NCBI RefSeq assembly: GCF_947494555.1
Contig: NZ_CANLVF010000002.1
Span: 1,240,001 to 1,304,000 of the forward strand
Reading direction: 5' to 3'
Source of the DNA: an uncultured Roseibium sp.
GTDB taxonomy: Bacteria > Pseudomonadota > Alphaproteobacteria > Rhizobiales > Stappiaceae
DNA: 64,000 nucleotides
Below are positions 46,089 through 55,358 of this stretch, piece by piece. Every line of letters starts with the position of its first letter. The first letter of the stretch is position 1. Made by a program: the position numbers and the translations under genes. The notes beneath the pieces are model-generated. The model was not told the origin of the DNA and did no database searches. It saw nothing but the letters and a program-made list of their open reading frames with translations.

Positions 46089-47714
46089 TCACGCCGTCTC
46101 CATCATCTGCTGCTGTGTAAGCATTGCTGCACCTATGAGTTCCCGCGTGTAATCTTGCTTGGGAGCTTCGAAAATGGCATCCGCCGTTCCGGCTTCAACG
46201 ACCTTCCCATGTTGCATTACCATGACCGTGTCTGACAGCGCGCGAACCACGGCAAGATCATGGGAAATAAACAGATAGGTCAGGTCATTTGCCGTCTGCA
46301 GATTGCGCAAAAGCTCCACGACCTGTTTCTGGATTGTGCGGTCCAGAGCCGATGTCGGCTCGTCCAGCACGACCAGCTCCGGCTTCAGGACCATCGTCCG
46401 CGCAATCGCGATGCGTTGCCGCTGACCGCCTGAAAACTCATGCGGGTACCGGTTCCGCATGACAGGATCAAGCGACACTTCTTCCAGCGCCTGGCACGCG
46501 CGCAGATCCCGATCCTTTGCCGAGAGAGAAGGTTCATGCACCAGCAGGCCTTCGGAAATGATCTGTCCAACGGTCATTCTCGGACTGAGCGAGCCGAAAG
46601 GATCCTGAAAAATCAGCTGCATGTCCTTTCGGATGGCCCGCATGGCCGTGCGGTCCAGACCGGAAATCTGCTGGCCGTGAAACACGACCCGCCCACCGGC
46701 AGGCAGCAAGTTGAGAACTGCGCGCCCCAGCGTGGACTTTCCGGAGCCGCTCTCGCCGACGATACCGAGCGTTTGACCCTTGCGCAGGGAGAAGCTGATA
46801 CTGTCAACGGCGCGGAGCACATGTTTGGGCTGCAGAAATCCGGAGTCCAGCTCAAACTCGACTTCCACCTTCTGCGCCTCCAGGAGGACAGGAGCACTTT
46901 CCGGCACCGGCAGCTTATGTCCAGTCGGTTCCGCATCAAGAAGCATCTTGGTGTAGGGGTGTTCGGGCTGCGTGAAGATCCTGGCGGTCTCACCGCTTTC
47001 CACCACCTCCCCGGTTTTCATCACATAGACCCGATCCGAGATCCGGCGCACGATCCCAAGATCGTGGGTGATGAAGATAACCGCCATACCCAGGCGTTTC
47101 TGGAGATCGCGCAGGAGGTCCAGGATCTGCGCCTGTGTCGTGACGTCCAGAGCTGTGGTCGGCTCGTCGGCAATCAGTACATCGGGATCGTTGGCAAGCG
47201 CCATGGCGATCATCACGCGCTGACGCTGCCCACCGGACATTTCATAAGGGTACGCCTTGATCTTGCGTTCCGGTTCGGGAATGTTCACCAGCTTCAGAAG
47301 ATCCAGTGCCTTGGCCTTGGCCTTCCTCCAGCTCAGCCCTCCATGGACGACCATGGGTTCAGCAAGCTGGCGGCCGATCGTATATAGCGGATCCAGCGAC
47401 GTCATCGGCTCCTGGAAGATCATCGTGATCTTCTTGCCTCGGATGTCATTCAGCTTGCTGATGGGCAGACCCAGGATGTTGCGGTCTTCATAGACCACCT
47501 CGCCTTGCGTTCGACCATTGGACGCAAGAAGCCCCATCGCCGCCATCATGGTCTGGCTCTTGCCGGATCCACTCTCGCCCACGATCGCGACCGTTTCACC
47601 CGCTTCGACGTGAATGTCGACGCCGCGCACGGCATTCACCGTGCCGGTGGCCGTTGTAAATTCGACCTTGAGATCCCGGATGGAAAGGACCGTTTTGTTA
47701 TTTTCGTTTGTCAT
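46089..47714 (-). CDS. Oligopeptide ABC transporter, fused ATPase (OppDF type)
   Basis: The 541-residue protein contains two complete nucleotide-binding domains. The first has GESGSGKSQTMMA near 40, SGGQRQRVMIAMALANDPDV near 165 and its Walker B LIADEPTTALD. The second has GESGSGKSTLGRAV near 325, a SGGQRQRIAIARTM signature near 435 and VVLDEPTSALD. Separate OppD and OppF are commoner; this fusion is frequent in alphaproteobacteria. GGTGAGGAG precedes the start. It is the last gene of the oppA-B-C-DF operon. Confidence 0.93.
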   Translation of the reverse strand: MTNENNKTVLSIRDLKVEFTTATGTVNAVRGVDIHVEAGETVAIVGESGSGKSQTMMAAMGLLASNGRTQGEVVYEDRNILGLPISKLNDIRGKKITMIFQEPMTSLDPLYTIGRQLAEPMVVHGGLSWRKAKAKALDLLKLVNIPEPERKIKAYPYEMSGGQRQRVMIAMALANDPDVLIADEPTTALDVTTQAQILDLLRDLQKRLGMAVIFITHDLGIVRRISDRVYVMKTGEVVESGETARIFTQPEHPYTKMLLDAEPTGHKLPVPESAPVLLEAQKVEVEFELDSGFLQPKHVLRAVDSISFSLRKGQTLGIVGESGSGKSTLGRAVLNLLPAGGRVVFHGQQISGLDRTAMRAIRKDMQLIFQDPFGSLSPRMTVGQIISEGLLVHEPSLSAKDRDLRACQALEEVSLDPVMRNRYPHEFSGGQRQRIAIARTMVLKPELVVLDEPTSALDRTIQKQVVELLRNLQTANDLTYLFISHDLAVVRALSDTVMVMQHGKVVEAGTADAIFEAPKQDYTRELIGAAMLTQQQMMETA

Positions 47715-47724
47715 GGTCTTCTCC

Positions 47725-48849
47725 TCACCGGTCCTTCGGATCCAGCGCGTCGCGCAGGCCGTCGCCGATAAAGTTCAGCGCGAACAGGGTCGATGTCAGA
47801 AAGATTGACGGGAAGATGAGCATCCAGGCAGCACCCTGCAGGTTCCGCGCTCCTTCGGAAATCAACACTCCCCAGCTTGTCATCGGTTCTTGTATGCCAA
47901 GTCCCAGGAAGGACAGGAAGCTCTCAAGCAGGATAACCTTCGGCACGAGCAAGGTCATGTAAACCACGACCGGTCCAAGCGTGTTGGGAATGATGTGCCG
48001 GCGCAGAATGCCGCCGTCTGCCACGCCCATTGCTTCAGCGGCCTGCACGTATTCCTGACGTTTGATGCTGAGTGTCTGACCCCGCACGATGCGCGCCATA
48101 TCCAGCCATTCGACAGCGCCGACCGCGATGAACATCAAGATGAAATTCCGTCCGAAGAAGACCACCAGCATGATGACGAAGAAGATGAACGGCAGCGAAT
48201 AGAGTATGTCGACCACTCGCATCATCATCTGGTCGACGCGGCCGCCAAGATAGCCTGACGTTGCGCCATAAATCACACCGATCGAGATGGCAACGACTGT
48301 TGCCAGCAGTCCGATCGTCAGGGACACCCGCCCGGCAATGAAGGTCCGGGTCATCATGTCCCTGCCATTGGCGTCGGTGCCGAAATAGAAATGCATGAAA
48401 TTGATTTCGGCGCGGATGGTGGCTGATTTGCCGTCGGAGGAAAGATCGGTCAGCTCCGTATTCTTGAAGAGATTGCTGCGGTCAAAATAGCGGGTGGAAC
48501 GCGGATCGATTTCGCGTTTGGAGGTCACGTTGGCAACCACGGTATCCCCGTCCCGCTCGTAGCCGTCCACCGTCATGCGTGCCCGTTTGGCAACCGACAT
48601 GAACGCAGGTTCGACCTGTTCCGCCCGCGGATATGCCTCAAGGCTTGCAGGCACTTTGACGTAGTCCCGATAGACGGTATCGAACTGGTGCGGCGACAGG
48701 GCCGGACCGAGAATGGACACGAGCGCAATTGTCACGAGCACGAACATGCTCGCGACCGCTGCACGATTGGCCAGCAGGCGATCTCTTGCGTCATCCCAAA
48801 GAGACCGGCCCCGTGCAGGCGCTTCGTTGTTTGAAACGGTGAGTGTCAT
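47725..48849 (-). CDS. Oligopeptide ABC transporter permease (OppC-like)
   Basis: The 374-residue permease has the binding-protein-dependent core (GTDANGRDMMTRTFIAGRVS near 148; EAMGVADGGILRRHIIPNTL near 285, the EAA loop). Between helix 1 and the core lies a periplasmic-side insertion of about 100 residues (about 60-155), longer than in standard OppC. ATG at 48849 has GAGGAGGGCC before it. The long open frame upstream is not used. It forms the channel with the OppB-like gene 13 bases upstream. Confidence 0.88.
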   Translation of the reverse strand: MTLTVSNNEAPARGRSLWDDARDRLLANRAAVASMFVLVTIALVSILGPALSPHQFDTVYRDYVKVPASLEAYPRAEQVEPAFMSVAKRARMTVDGYERDGDTVVANVTSKREIDPRSTRYFDRSNLFKNTELTDLSSDGKSATIRAEINFMHFYFGTDANGRDMMTRTFIAGRVSLTIGLLATVVAISIGVIYGATSGYLGGRVDQMMMRVVDILYSLPFIFFVIMLVVFFGRNFILMFIAVGAVEWLDMARIVRGQTLSIKRQEYVQAAEAMGVADGGILRRHIIPNTLGPVVVYMTLLVPKVILLESFLSFLGLGIQEPMTSWGVLISEGARNLQGAAWMLIFPSIFLTSTLFALNFIGDGLRDALDPKDR

Positions 48850-48862
48850 TGTCCGGCCCTCC

Positions 48863-49786
48863 TCAATCGTAGCGCACGCGCGGATCGAGAAGCGCATAAA
48901 GCAGATCCACGATGAGGTTGAACAGAATGACGAAACAGGCGACCACGACCACGGTTCCCATGACGAGCGTATAGTCACGGTTGAGTGCGCCCTGGACAAA
49001 ATATCGGCCAATACCGGGAATGCCGAAAATGGTCTCGATCACCACCGAGCCGGTCAATAGGGCCGCCGCTGCGGGCCCAAGATAGGAGACAACCGGCAGG
49101 ATCGCGCCCCTGAGCGCATGCACAACAATGACCATATAACCGGTGAGACCGTAGGCTCTTGCGGTACGGACATGATTTGACCGGAGTGCTTCGATCATGG
49201 ATCCGCGCGTTAGGCGGGCGACCACAGCGATTTGCGGCAGCGCAAGCGTGACAACCGGCAAAATGACATTGACGAAGGCGCCGCCGTTCCAACCGCCCAC
49301 GGGCAGCCAGCCGAGCCAGACGCCGAGTATCAGGGTCAAAATAGGAGCGACGACGAAATTCGGGATTGTGACACCGAGCGTTGCCGCCGCCATGACGGTG
49401 TAGTCCGTCGCCTGGTTCTGTCTCAATGCCGCGATGACGCCGAGCGTTCCGCCGACCACGAGCGCGAGACACAACGCCGTCAGTCCGAGCTGGATGGAAA
49501 TGGGCAGGCTCTGGGCGAACAGCTCATTGATCGAAAAATCGCGGAAATAGAAGCTTGGTCCGAAATCCAGCTGAACAATGCTCTTCAGATAGAGCAGGTA
49601 CTGGTTCCACAGCGGCTCGTCGAGATGGTAGATCTTGTTCAGATTTTCCATCACCTTGGCTTCCAGCGGGCGCTCCAAATCGAACGGACCACCGGGCGCG
49701 ATCCGGATCAGGAAGAACGAGATTGTAACGATCAGGAAGAGGGTCGGGATTGCACTTAGCAATCGACCGAGCACATAGCGGTGCAT
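48863..49786 (-). CDS. Oligopeptide ABC transporter permease (OppB-like)
   Basis: The 307-residue protein has six membrane segments and the OppB start MHRYVLGRLLSAIPTLFLIV. The EAA-loop-like RSNHVRTARAYGLTGYMVIV is near 210, and the C-terminal DPRVRYD. It pairs with OppC to import peptides. ATG at 49786 follows AGGGGCAG. An in-frame start further upstream (49837) is less likely. Confidence 0.9.
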   Translation of the reverse strand: MHRYVLGRLLSAIPTLFLIVTISFFLIRIAPGGPFDLERPLEAKVMENLNKIYHLDEPLWNQYLLYLKSIVQLDFGPSFYFRDFSINELFAQSLPISIQLGLTALCLALVVGGTLGVIAALRQNQATDYTVMAAATLGVTIPNFVVAPILTLILGVWLGWLPVGGWNGGAFVNVILPVVTLALPQIAVVARLTRGSMIEALRSNHVRTARAYGLTGYMVIVVHALRGAILPVVSYLGPAAAALLTGSVVIETIFGIPGIGRYFVQGALNRDYTLVMGTVVVVACFVILFNLIVDLLYALLDPRVRYD

Positions 49787-49835
49787 AGGTTCTGCCCCTG
49801 TTGTTGTGCCGGCGGTCTTTTTTATGCCGCCTTGC

Positions 49836-49866
49836 AAAAACCGGCAGGGAATGCCCTGCCGGTTTT
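49836..49866 (-). terminator. Terminator/attenuator between oppA and oppB
   Basis: A 9-bp perfect stem CCGGCAGGG/CCCTGCCGG with a 4-base loop is flanked by A and T runs and lies 11 bases past the oppA stop. The leftward read ends in TTTTTGC. It would make the binding protein more abundant than the membrane parts, as is known for such operons. Confidence 0.75.
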
Positions 49867-49876
49867 GTAGTTCAGG

Positions 49877-51463
49877 TTACTCGGAAATGCTCATAAAGCG
49901 GGTCGGATGAACATTGAGAAGATTGTCCTCAAATCCGGCCACCTTGTCGGAGACCATGTTCATCGAGCCGTAGTACATGAGCGGAATGAACGGCAGGTCG
50001 CGCATGAACATTTCTTCAGCCTGCTTCAGGAGCCCGGCCCGCACTTCCAGATCGACGGTCGCAGCCGCCTCATCCATCAACGCGTCGTATTCCGGGTTCT
50101 CGTAGCGTGCATAGTTGAAACCGGTATTGTCGCTTTCAACCATGAAAAGGAAGTTTTGCGGGTCGGAATAGTCACCGATCCAACCAGCACGAGCCACATC
50201 GAAGTCCTGACGATCACGCAGCATTGCGTAGTGGGTCTTGGTGTCGGTGTTGACCATGGAGACTTCAACGCCGAGCGGCTTCCACATATCGGCGATCGCA
50301 ACGGCCGTGTTCTTGTGGTTTTCGGAGGTGTTGTAGTTGATGGTCAGCTTGACGGGATTGTCCGGACCGAAACCTGCCTTTTCCAGGAGCTCAATCGCCT
50401 TTTCTTCGCGATCAATCTGGGACATGTCCATGTATTCGGCGAATGCCGGTTCACCGTAGTTGCCAATGCCCGGCGGCACGAAGGAATATCCGGCAACCAT
50501 CGTGGAGCCCCAGATCTCATCTGCCAGAAACTCTCTGTCGATCGCCATGGAAAGCGCCTGGCGAACCTCGGGGCTGCTCAGCGTTTCGTCTTCATGGTTC
50601 AGCGCGTAGTAGTAGGTGCCCAGATACGGCGCGACCCGGAACTGATCGCCCAGGTTTTCCTGCATGAAGGCAACCTGTTCGGTCGGGGCATCGTTGTTTG
50701 TATGCAACTCACCGGCCTGGAAACGGCGAAGCGCGGCGCCGCGATCTTCGGTCGGATAGAAGTAGACGGTGTCGATCTGGACGTTGTCTGCGTCATGGAA
50801 ATTTGCATTCTTGACCGTCTTGACGTGCGCGTTCGGAATGAACTCTGCGAGCGTGTAAGCCCCGTTTGTAACGATGTTCTCGGGCTTGACGAAGTCTGTG
50901 CCATGCGCCTCGACGGTCGCCGGGTGCACCGGCAAGCCAGTCTGGTGTGTCAGCTGTTCGATGAAGTAAGGGGTCGGCGATTCTAGCGTGATTTCAAGCG
51001 TGAGGTCGTCCAGCGCCTTCACACCGATTTCCTCGGGTGCGAGCTCGCCCTTGTTGACCTTCTCAGCATTCTTGATCGGGTAGAGAATGTTGGCGTATTT
51101 GGCACCGGTTTCCGGCGTCATGATGCGCTGCAGGGAATAGACGAAGTCGCCGGCAACAACCGGATCGCCATTCGACCACTTGGCATCGTCGCGCAGATTG
51201 AATGTGTAGACCATGCCGTCTTCCGCGACGTTCCAGTCTTTGGCAACGCCCGGGATGACCTGACCTGCAGCATCGTAGGCGACAAGACCTTCGTAAAGGT
51301 CGCGCAGGATGTGCGCTTCATAGGTCGTGGAGGTCTTGTGCTGGTCCAGGGTCTCCGGATCGGCTGTGTTGCCGCGGTGATAGACCACTTCTGCAAAGGC
51401 AGTCAGTGAAGTCGCTGCCATCAGTGCTGCCGCAAGCGCTGTCACGCGCATGGATTTGATCAT
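49877..51463 (-). CDS. Oligopeptide-binding protein (OppA-like)
   Basis: This 528-residue periplasmic protein has a signal peptide (MRVTALAAALMAATSLTAFA) and the SBP_bac_5 features RGNTADPETLDQHKTST, YEGLVAYDAAGQVIPGVAKD, FNLRDDAKWSNGDPVVAGDF and YNTSENHKNTAVAIADMWKP. It captures peptides for the Opp channel. The ATG at 51463 has a GGGGAGAG site; the frame is open further upstream. It is the first gene of the operon, transcribed leftward from 51464-51684. Confidence 0.92.
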   Translation of the reverse strand: MIKSMRVTALAAALMAATSLTAFAEVVYHRGNTADPETLDQHKTSTTYEAHILRDLYEGLVAYDAAGQVIPGVAKDWNVAEDGMVYTFNLRDDAKWSNGDPVVAGDFVYSLQRIMTPETGAKYANILYPIKNAEKVNKGELAPEEIGVKALDDLTLEITLESPTPYFIEQLTHQTGLPVHPATVEAHGTDFVKPENIVTNGAYTLAEFIPNAHVKTVKNANFHDADNVQIDTVYFYPTEDRGAALRRFQAGELHTNNDAPTEQVAFMQENLGDQFRVAPYLGTYYYALNHEDETLSSPEVRQALSMAIDREFLADEIWGSTMVAGYSFVPPGIGNYGEPAFAEYMDMSQIDREEKAIELLEKAGFGPDNPVKLTINYNTSENHKNTAVAIADMWKPLGVEVSMVNTDTKTHYAMLRDRQDFDVARAGWIGDYSDPQNFLFMVESDNTGFNYARYENPEYDALMDEAAATVDLEVRAGLLKQAEEMFMRDLPFIPLMYYGSMNMVSDKVAGFEDNLLNVHPTRFMSISE

Positions 51464-51684
51464 ATCGCTCTCCCCTCTTGGGTTATAGTTGAAGCTTTGG
51501 AAACGATAGTGGACAAGATTCCACGCTCTTTGCGCGCAATCAAGCATCCCCTAACGGCATATTTCATCCACTGCCGCAAAAAGGCGATATTTTTGCACTT
51601 TTTGCGATTAGGCAGGAAAAAATTTCTCCGATTTTACAAACCGTCGTTTAATTCGTTAAACGGGCACGAAATATAATTACAATC

Positions 51685-52233
51685 CTAGCGGCAAAAACGA
51701 TACTTTCCGCTATAGGCCAGATACGTGCCTGTGTTCGGATTGAACGATTTGAACTTCCTCGAGCAATAGGCGACCCACTGAGGCGTGAACGGCGCAATAC
51801 CGGTTTTAGTGTAGGGCACGCGCTGCGGTTGACCGACATAGCCTCCCCTCGGTGCAACATAACGCCCTCTCGGCGCGATATAGAGCGGCGGCCTGACATA
51901 ACGGCGCGGGGCAACATAAACGCGCGAGCGGTACGGATAGGCCCGTCTGTCATAGGGATGGTAATAGTATGGAGGACCGTAGGGACGGAACGGCGGACCG
52001 GCATAGCCGCCACGATAGCCGCCGTAGAAGACGCCACCCCGATAGCCACGTGTCCCGAATGCGAAACCGACGCCGCCCGTGCCAACGTAAAACGAGTCCG
52101 CCTTGGCAGCGCTCGGCAATGCGATCCCGGTCAGCCCGGCGCTGGTGACGCCAAGGGCAAGCGCAAGTCCGATGGACCGCAGTCTCCTGACGATTTTCCC
52201 GGAAAAATCGGGACCTTTGATCAGATCAAACAT
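51685..52233 (-). CDS. BA14K-family protein
   Basis: The 182-residue protein has an N-terminal hydrophobic segment (IGLALALGVTSAGLTGIALP). A Gly/Tyr/Arg/Pro-rich middle follows, and the C-terminal BA14K-like motif WVAYCSRKFKSFNPNTGTYL ends in KYRFCR. Such proteins occur in Brucella and relatives as surface-associated immunoreactive proteins with carbohydrate-binding ability. The long middle makes it larger than the Brucella protein. It is divergent from the ABC-F gene. Confidence 0.85.
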   Translation of the reverse strand: MFDLIKGPDFSGKIVRRLRSIGLALALGVTSAGLTGIALPSAAKADSFYVGTGGVGFAFGTRGYRGGVFYGGYRGGYAGPPFRPYGPPYYYHPYDRRAYPYRSRVYVAPRRYVRPPLYIAPRGRYVAPRGGYVGQPQRVPYTKTGIAPFTPQWVAYCSRKFKSFNPNTGTYLAYSGKYRFCR

Positions 52234-52449
52234 CTAAAGTCTCCTTCCGGCTTTTCAGCCGGTGAAATGACGACAGGCCCCTGACCACGAGACAAGCATA
52301 GCGCATTTCCCGGCAAAAATCCGGCCTCTTGCGATCAAAAATCCAGAGCACCTTGTTCCCGCCCGTTTTCAAAGCCGGTTTGCGGCTTGCGCGGACCCGG
52401 CTGGATGAGTAAACCAAGCGCCGATCTTTCGACCATCAGACAGGCTGTC

Positions 52450-54261
52450 ATGGCTCCGCCGCTTCTTACGCTCAAAGACGTCAACCTGACCTTCGGAGGC
52501 ACACCGCTGCTGACCGGTGCTGAACTGTCCGTTTCCGAAGGCGACCGGATCTGTCTGGTCGGCAGAAACGGCTCGGGTAAGTCGACCCTTTTGAAGATTG
52601 CTGCCGGTCAGGTCGAAATGGACACGGGCGAGCGTTTCTTTCAGCCCGGACGAACCGTTCGGTATCTCCCACAGGATCCGGACCTGTCGACGTATGGATC
52701 GACGATCGACTACGTGAACGAGGGCCTGACCGAGGGCGACGATCCCTATCGCGGAGCATATCTCCTTGAGGTGCTCGGGCTCACCGGCAAGGAAGATCCA
52801 AAAGCACTCTCCGGCGGCGAAGCGCGGCGTGCAGCACTTGCGCGGACACTCGCACCCGAACCGGACATCCTGCTTTTGGACGAACCGACCAACCACCTGG
52901 ATCTGCCGGCGATCGAGTGGCTGGAAACAGAGCTGAAAAGCCTGAAATCCGCGCTGGTGCTGATCTCGCATGACCGCCGCTTTCTGGAAAATCTCTCGCG
53001 CGCCACGGTTTGGATTGACCGAGGTGTCTCCCGTCGCATGAACAAGGGCTTCGCGCATTTCGAAGCCTGGCGGGACGAGGTGTTCGAACAGGAGGAGATC
53101 GACCAGCAGAAGCTGGCTCAGAAGATCAAGCGGGAAGAGCACTGGATGACCTATGGCGTGACCGCACGGCGCAAGCGCAACATGCGCCGGGTACGTGAGC
53201 TCGCCGAGCTCAGAAAGCAGAAGCGCGAGCATCGCGGCCCGCAGGGCACGGCAAAACTGAACGCAAGCGACGGGGATTTTTCTGGAAAGCTCGTCATCGA
53301 GGCCAAGGGGATTTCAAAAACCTTTGGCGACCGCGTCATCGTGAAGGACTTCTCCTCGCGTATCCAGCGCGGTGACCGTGTCGGCTTTGTCGGACCGAAC
53401 GGTGCAGGAAAAACGACACTCTTGAAGATGCTGACAGGTGAGCTCGCCCCCGACACGGGCACAAACCGGCTTGGCACGAACCTTGAGATGGTCACGCTCG
53501 ACCAGAAACGCGAAAAACTCGACCTTACCGAGACGTTGTCTTCGGTGCTCACCGGCGGGCGCGGCGACACCGTCGTGCTGGGTGACGAGACCAAGCATGT
53601 GATGTCCTACATGAAGGATTTTCTGTTTTCGCCAGAACAGGCCCGTACACCTGTTGGCGTCCTGTCGGGTGGTGAGCGTGCCCGCGCCATGCTGGCACGC
53701 GCGCTTGCCAACAAATCCAACATGATGGTGCTTGACGAGCCGACCAACGATCTTGATCTCGAAACGCTCGATCTTCTGCAGGAGCTGCTTGCCGACTACA
53801 AGGGCACTGCCATGATCGTTTCGCACGACCGGGACTTCCTCGACCGTGTGGCAACCTCGGTGATCGTTTCAGAAGGGGATGGTCTCTGGCGTGAATATGC
53901 CGGAGGTTACACCGATATGCTTGCTCAGCGCGGGGAAGGCGTCACCGCGCGCAAGGTCGAAAAAGCTACGCCGGCAAAACGGGAAAAACAGAGTCCTTCA
54001 AACGGCTCGGCGGAGACTTCTAAAGCAAAATCGAAACTGACATTTACCCAGCAGCATCTTCTGAAGACCCTGCCCGACACCATCGAGCAACTTGAAGCAA
54101 AGCTGGAAAGGCTTCAGAGCGAGATGAACGACCCGCAGCTCTACGCAAAGAACCCGGACCGTTTTTCCAAGCTCTCGCAACAGATCACTGACCTGACAGC
54201 GGAAAAGGAAGCTGCGGAGGAGCAGTGGCTGGAACTGGAGATGCTCGCGGAAGAAGGCTGA
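52450..54261 (+). CDS. uup: ABC-F ATPase, Uup type
   Basis: The 603-residue protein has two nucleotide-binding domains and no membrane segment. NBD1 has GRNGSGKST, LSGGEARRAALARTL and LLLDEPTNHLD. NBD2 has GPNGAGKTT, LSGGERARAMLARAL and MVLDEPTNDLD. A C-terminal basic region and coiled coil (last ~80 residues, ending EAAEEQWLELEMLAEEG) matches Uup. Uup helps with transposon excision tolerance and ribosome function. ATG at 52450 gives the family start; upstream starts at 52387 and 52405 are possible. Confidence 0.92.
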   Translation: MAPPLLTLKDVNLTFGGTPLLTGAELSVSEGDRICLVGRNGSGKSTLLKIAAGQVEMDTGERFFQPGRTVRYLPQDPDLSTYGSTIDYVNEGLTEGDDPYRGAYLLEVLGLTGKEDPKALSGGEARRAALARTLAPEPDILLLDEPTNHLDLPAIEWLETELKSLKSALVLISHDRRFLENLSRATVWIDRGVSRRMNKGFAHFEAWRDEVFEQEEIDQQKLAQKIKREEHWMTYGVTARRKRNMRRVRELAELRKQKREHRGPQGTAKLNASDGDFSGKLVIEAKGISKTFGDRVIVKDFSSRIQRGDRVGFVGPNGAGKTTLLKMLTGELAPDTGTNRLGTNLEMVTLDQKREKLDLTETLSSVLTGGRGDTVVLGDETKHVMSYMKDFLFSPEQARTPVGVLSGGERARAMLARALANKSNMMVLDEPTNDLDLETLDLLQELLADYKGTAMIVSHDRDFLDRVATSVIVSEGDGLWREYAGGYTDMLAQRGEGVTARKVEKATPAKREKQSPSNGSAETSKAKSKLTFTQQHLLKTLPDTIEQLEAKLERLQSEMNDPQLYAKNPDRFSKLSQQITDLTAEKEAAEEQWLELEMLAEEG

Positions 54262-54386
54262 AAAACGCCTGCAGCGATTGAATCTTAGCCAGCTCTCGCC
54301 TCAATTTTCGCGCACAATCATAGGTTTTGCTGTAATAGGCATGCTTGATCGAACTTAGAATCAATGCATGTAACCGGTTGGGCGAA

Positions 54387-54719
54387 ATGAGAAAATTTCC
54401 GTATTTCACGAAGTCTGTTTTGGTTGTGCTGTTCAGTGCCTTTTTGATTGGCTGCCAGACGAGTAGTCAGAGCGGAAGCTCGCCGGAGAGCGGAAATTCG
54501 TCGGCGAACACTAGCTCAAAAATTTCGTTTTCAAATGAGGCTTGCGAAAAAGCCAAGAAGTCGTGGGATTACAACACCGCGAGCGGTCGTTCGATAGCCA
54601 GCATAACGTGTTCCGGCAAAACCTACCCGAACTATAAATCCTACAGTGAGGCTGCTTGGCGCGAACACACACGTCAAAGACAGTGCAAACTGGATACCGG
54701 AAAGTTCTGTGAGGACTGA
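54387..54719 (+). CDS. Small lipoprotein, unknown function
   Basis: The 110-residue product has a signal peptide ending in FLIGC, a Ser/Gly-rich linker, and a C-terminal part with four cysteines (EACEKAKKS, SITCSGKTYPNYKSYSEAAW, RQCKLDTGKFCED). I do not recognise the family. The start ATG at 54387 has no strong ribosome site. It is downstream of uup but probably has its own promoter. Confidence 0.7.
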   Translation: MRKFPYFTKSVLVVLFSAFLIGCQTSSQSGSSPESGNSSANTSSKISFSNEACEKAKKSWDYNTASGRSIASITCSGKTYPNYKSYSEAAWREHTRQRQCKLDTGKFCED

Positions 54720-54742
54720 GGTTCTCGAGTTTGAGCAAATGG

Positions 54743-54763
54743 ATCCCCGATCAAGTCGGGGAT
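54743..54763. repeat. Palindromic repeat (REP-like)
   Basis: ATCCCCGA-TCAAG-TCGGGGAT, an 8-bp perfect stem, followed by GACA. This ATCCCCG...CGGGGATGACA form is common in intergenic regions of alphaproteobacteria. It lies between the lipoprotein gene and the GNAT gene. Confidence 0.7.
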
Positions 54764-54821
54764 GACAATTTATGGTAAGCCGTGACAGTCTGTCCCGAAG
54801 GACAGGCAGCGACCAGCGCCC

Positions 54822-55358
54822 TCACCTCAGGTCCTTGTAAAATACCGTCGTGGCGTCGAGTGTGCCGTGGCTGCCATAGGCATAGTCCGGGATGGTGCCG
54901 ACTTTCCGGTAGCCGCAAGTCGGATAAAGCTGTTCGGCGCGGTCGCCGGTAACTGTATCGAGCACCAGCAACCATCGGTCTTGTGACTTGGCAAGATGGT
55001 CGATTGCGCGCATCAGCTTACGGGCAAGTCCCTTACGGCGATGGTTCGGATGCACCATCAGCTTTGCGACGTCGGCCCGGTGCCCACCGTTATCCTGCGG
55101 CGCAAGGACAAGCATGACCACCCCGGCGATTTCGTCTTCCTGCCGAGCGATCATGACAAAGGAAGACCCTGCTTCGACCGCGGGCAATTGCGCTGCCCAG
55201 AAGTCTTCCGCTCTTTCTAGCGACAGGGGCAGAATGAATCCGATCCCGGCGCCTTCTTCGACGCATGCCTTGAGAAGACCGCCAAGAGCGGTCAGCGATG
55301 CGCGGACCTCAACCGGCGACAGGAGGTTGAGAGGTGGTTCGGGCCGAAACTCCGTCAT
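54822..55358 (-). CDS. GNAT acetyltransferase
   Basis: The 178-residue protein has a GNAT fold signature: VAKLMVHPNHRRKGLARKLM near 97-116 contains the acetyl-CoA-binding R/QxxGxG-like loop, and LYPTCGYRKVGTIPDYA is near 145. It probably acetylates a small amine. ATG at 55358 overlaps the stop of the XRE-cupin gene as ATGA. The two form an operon, and the regulator may sense the substrate or product. Confidence 0.85.
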   Translation of the reverse strand: MTEFRPEPPLNLLSPVEVRASLTALGGLLKACVEEGAGIGFILPLSLERAEDFWAAQLPAVEAGSSFVMIARQEDEIAGVVMLVLAPQDNGGHRADVAKLMVHPNHRRKGLARKLMRAIDHLAKSQDRWLLVLDTVTGDRAEQLYPTCGYRKVGTIPDYAYGSHGTLDATTVFYKDLR

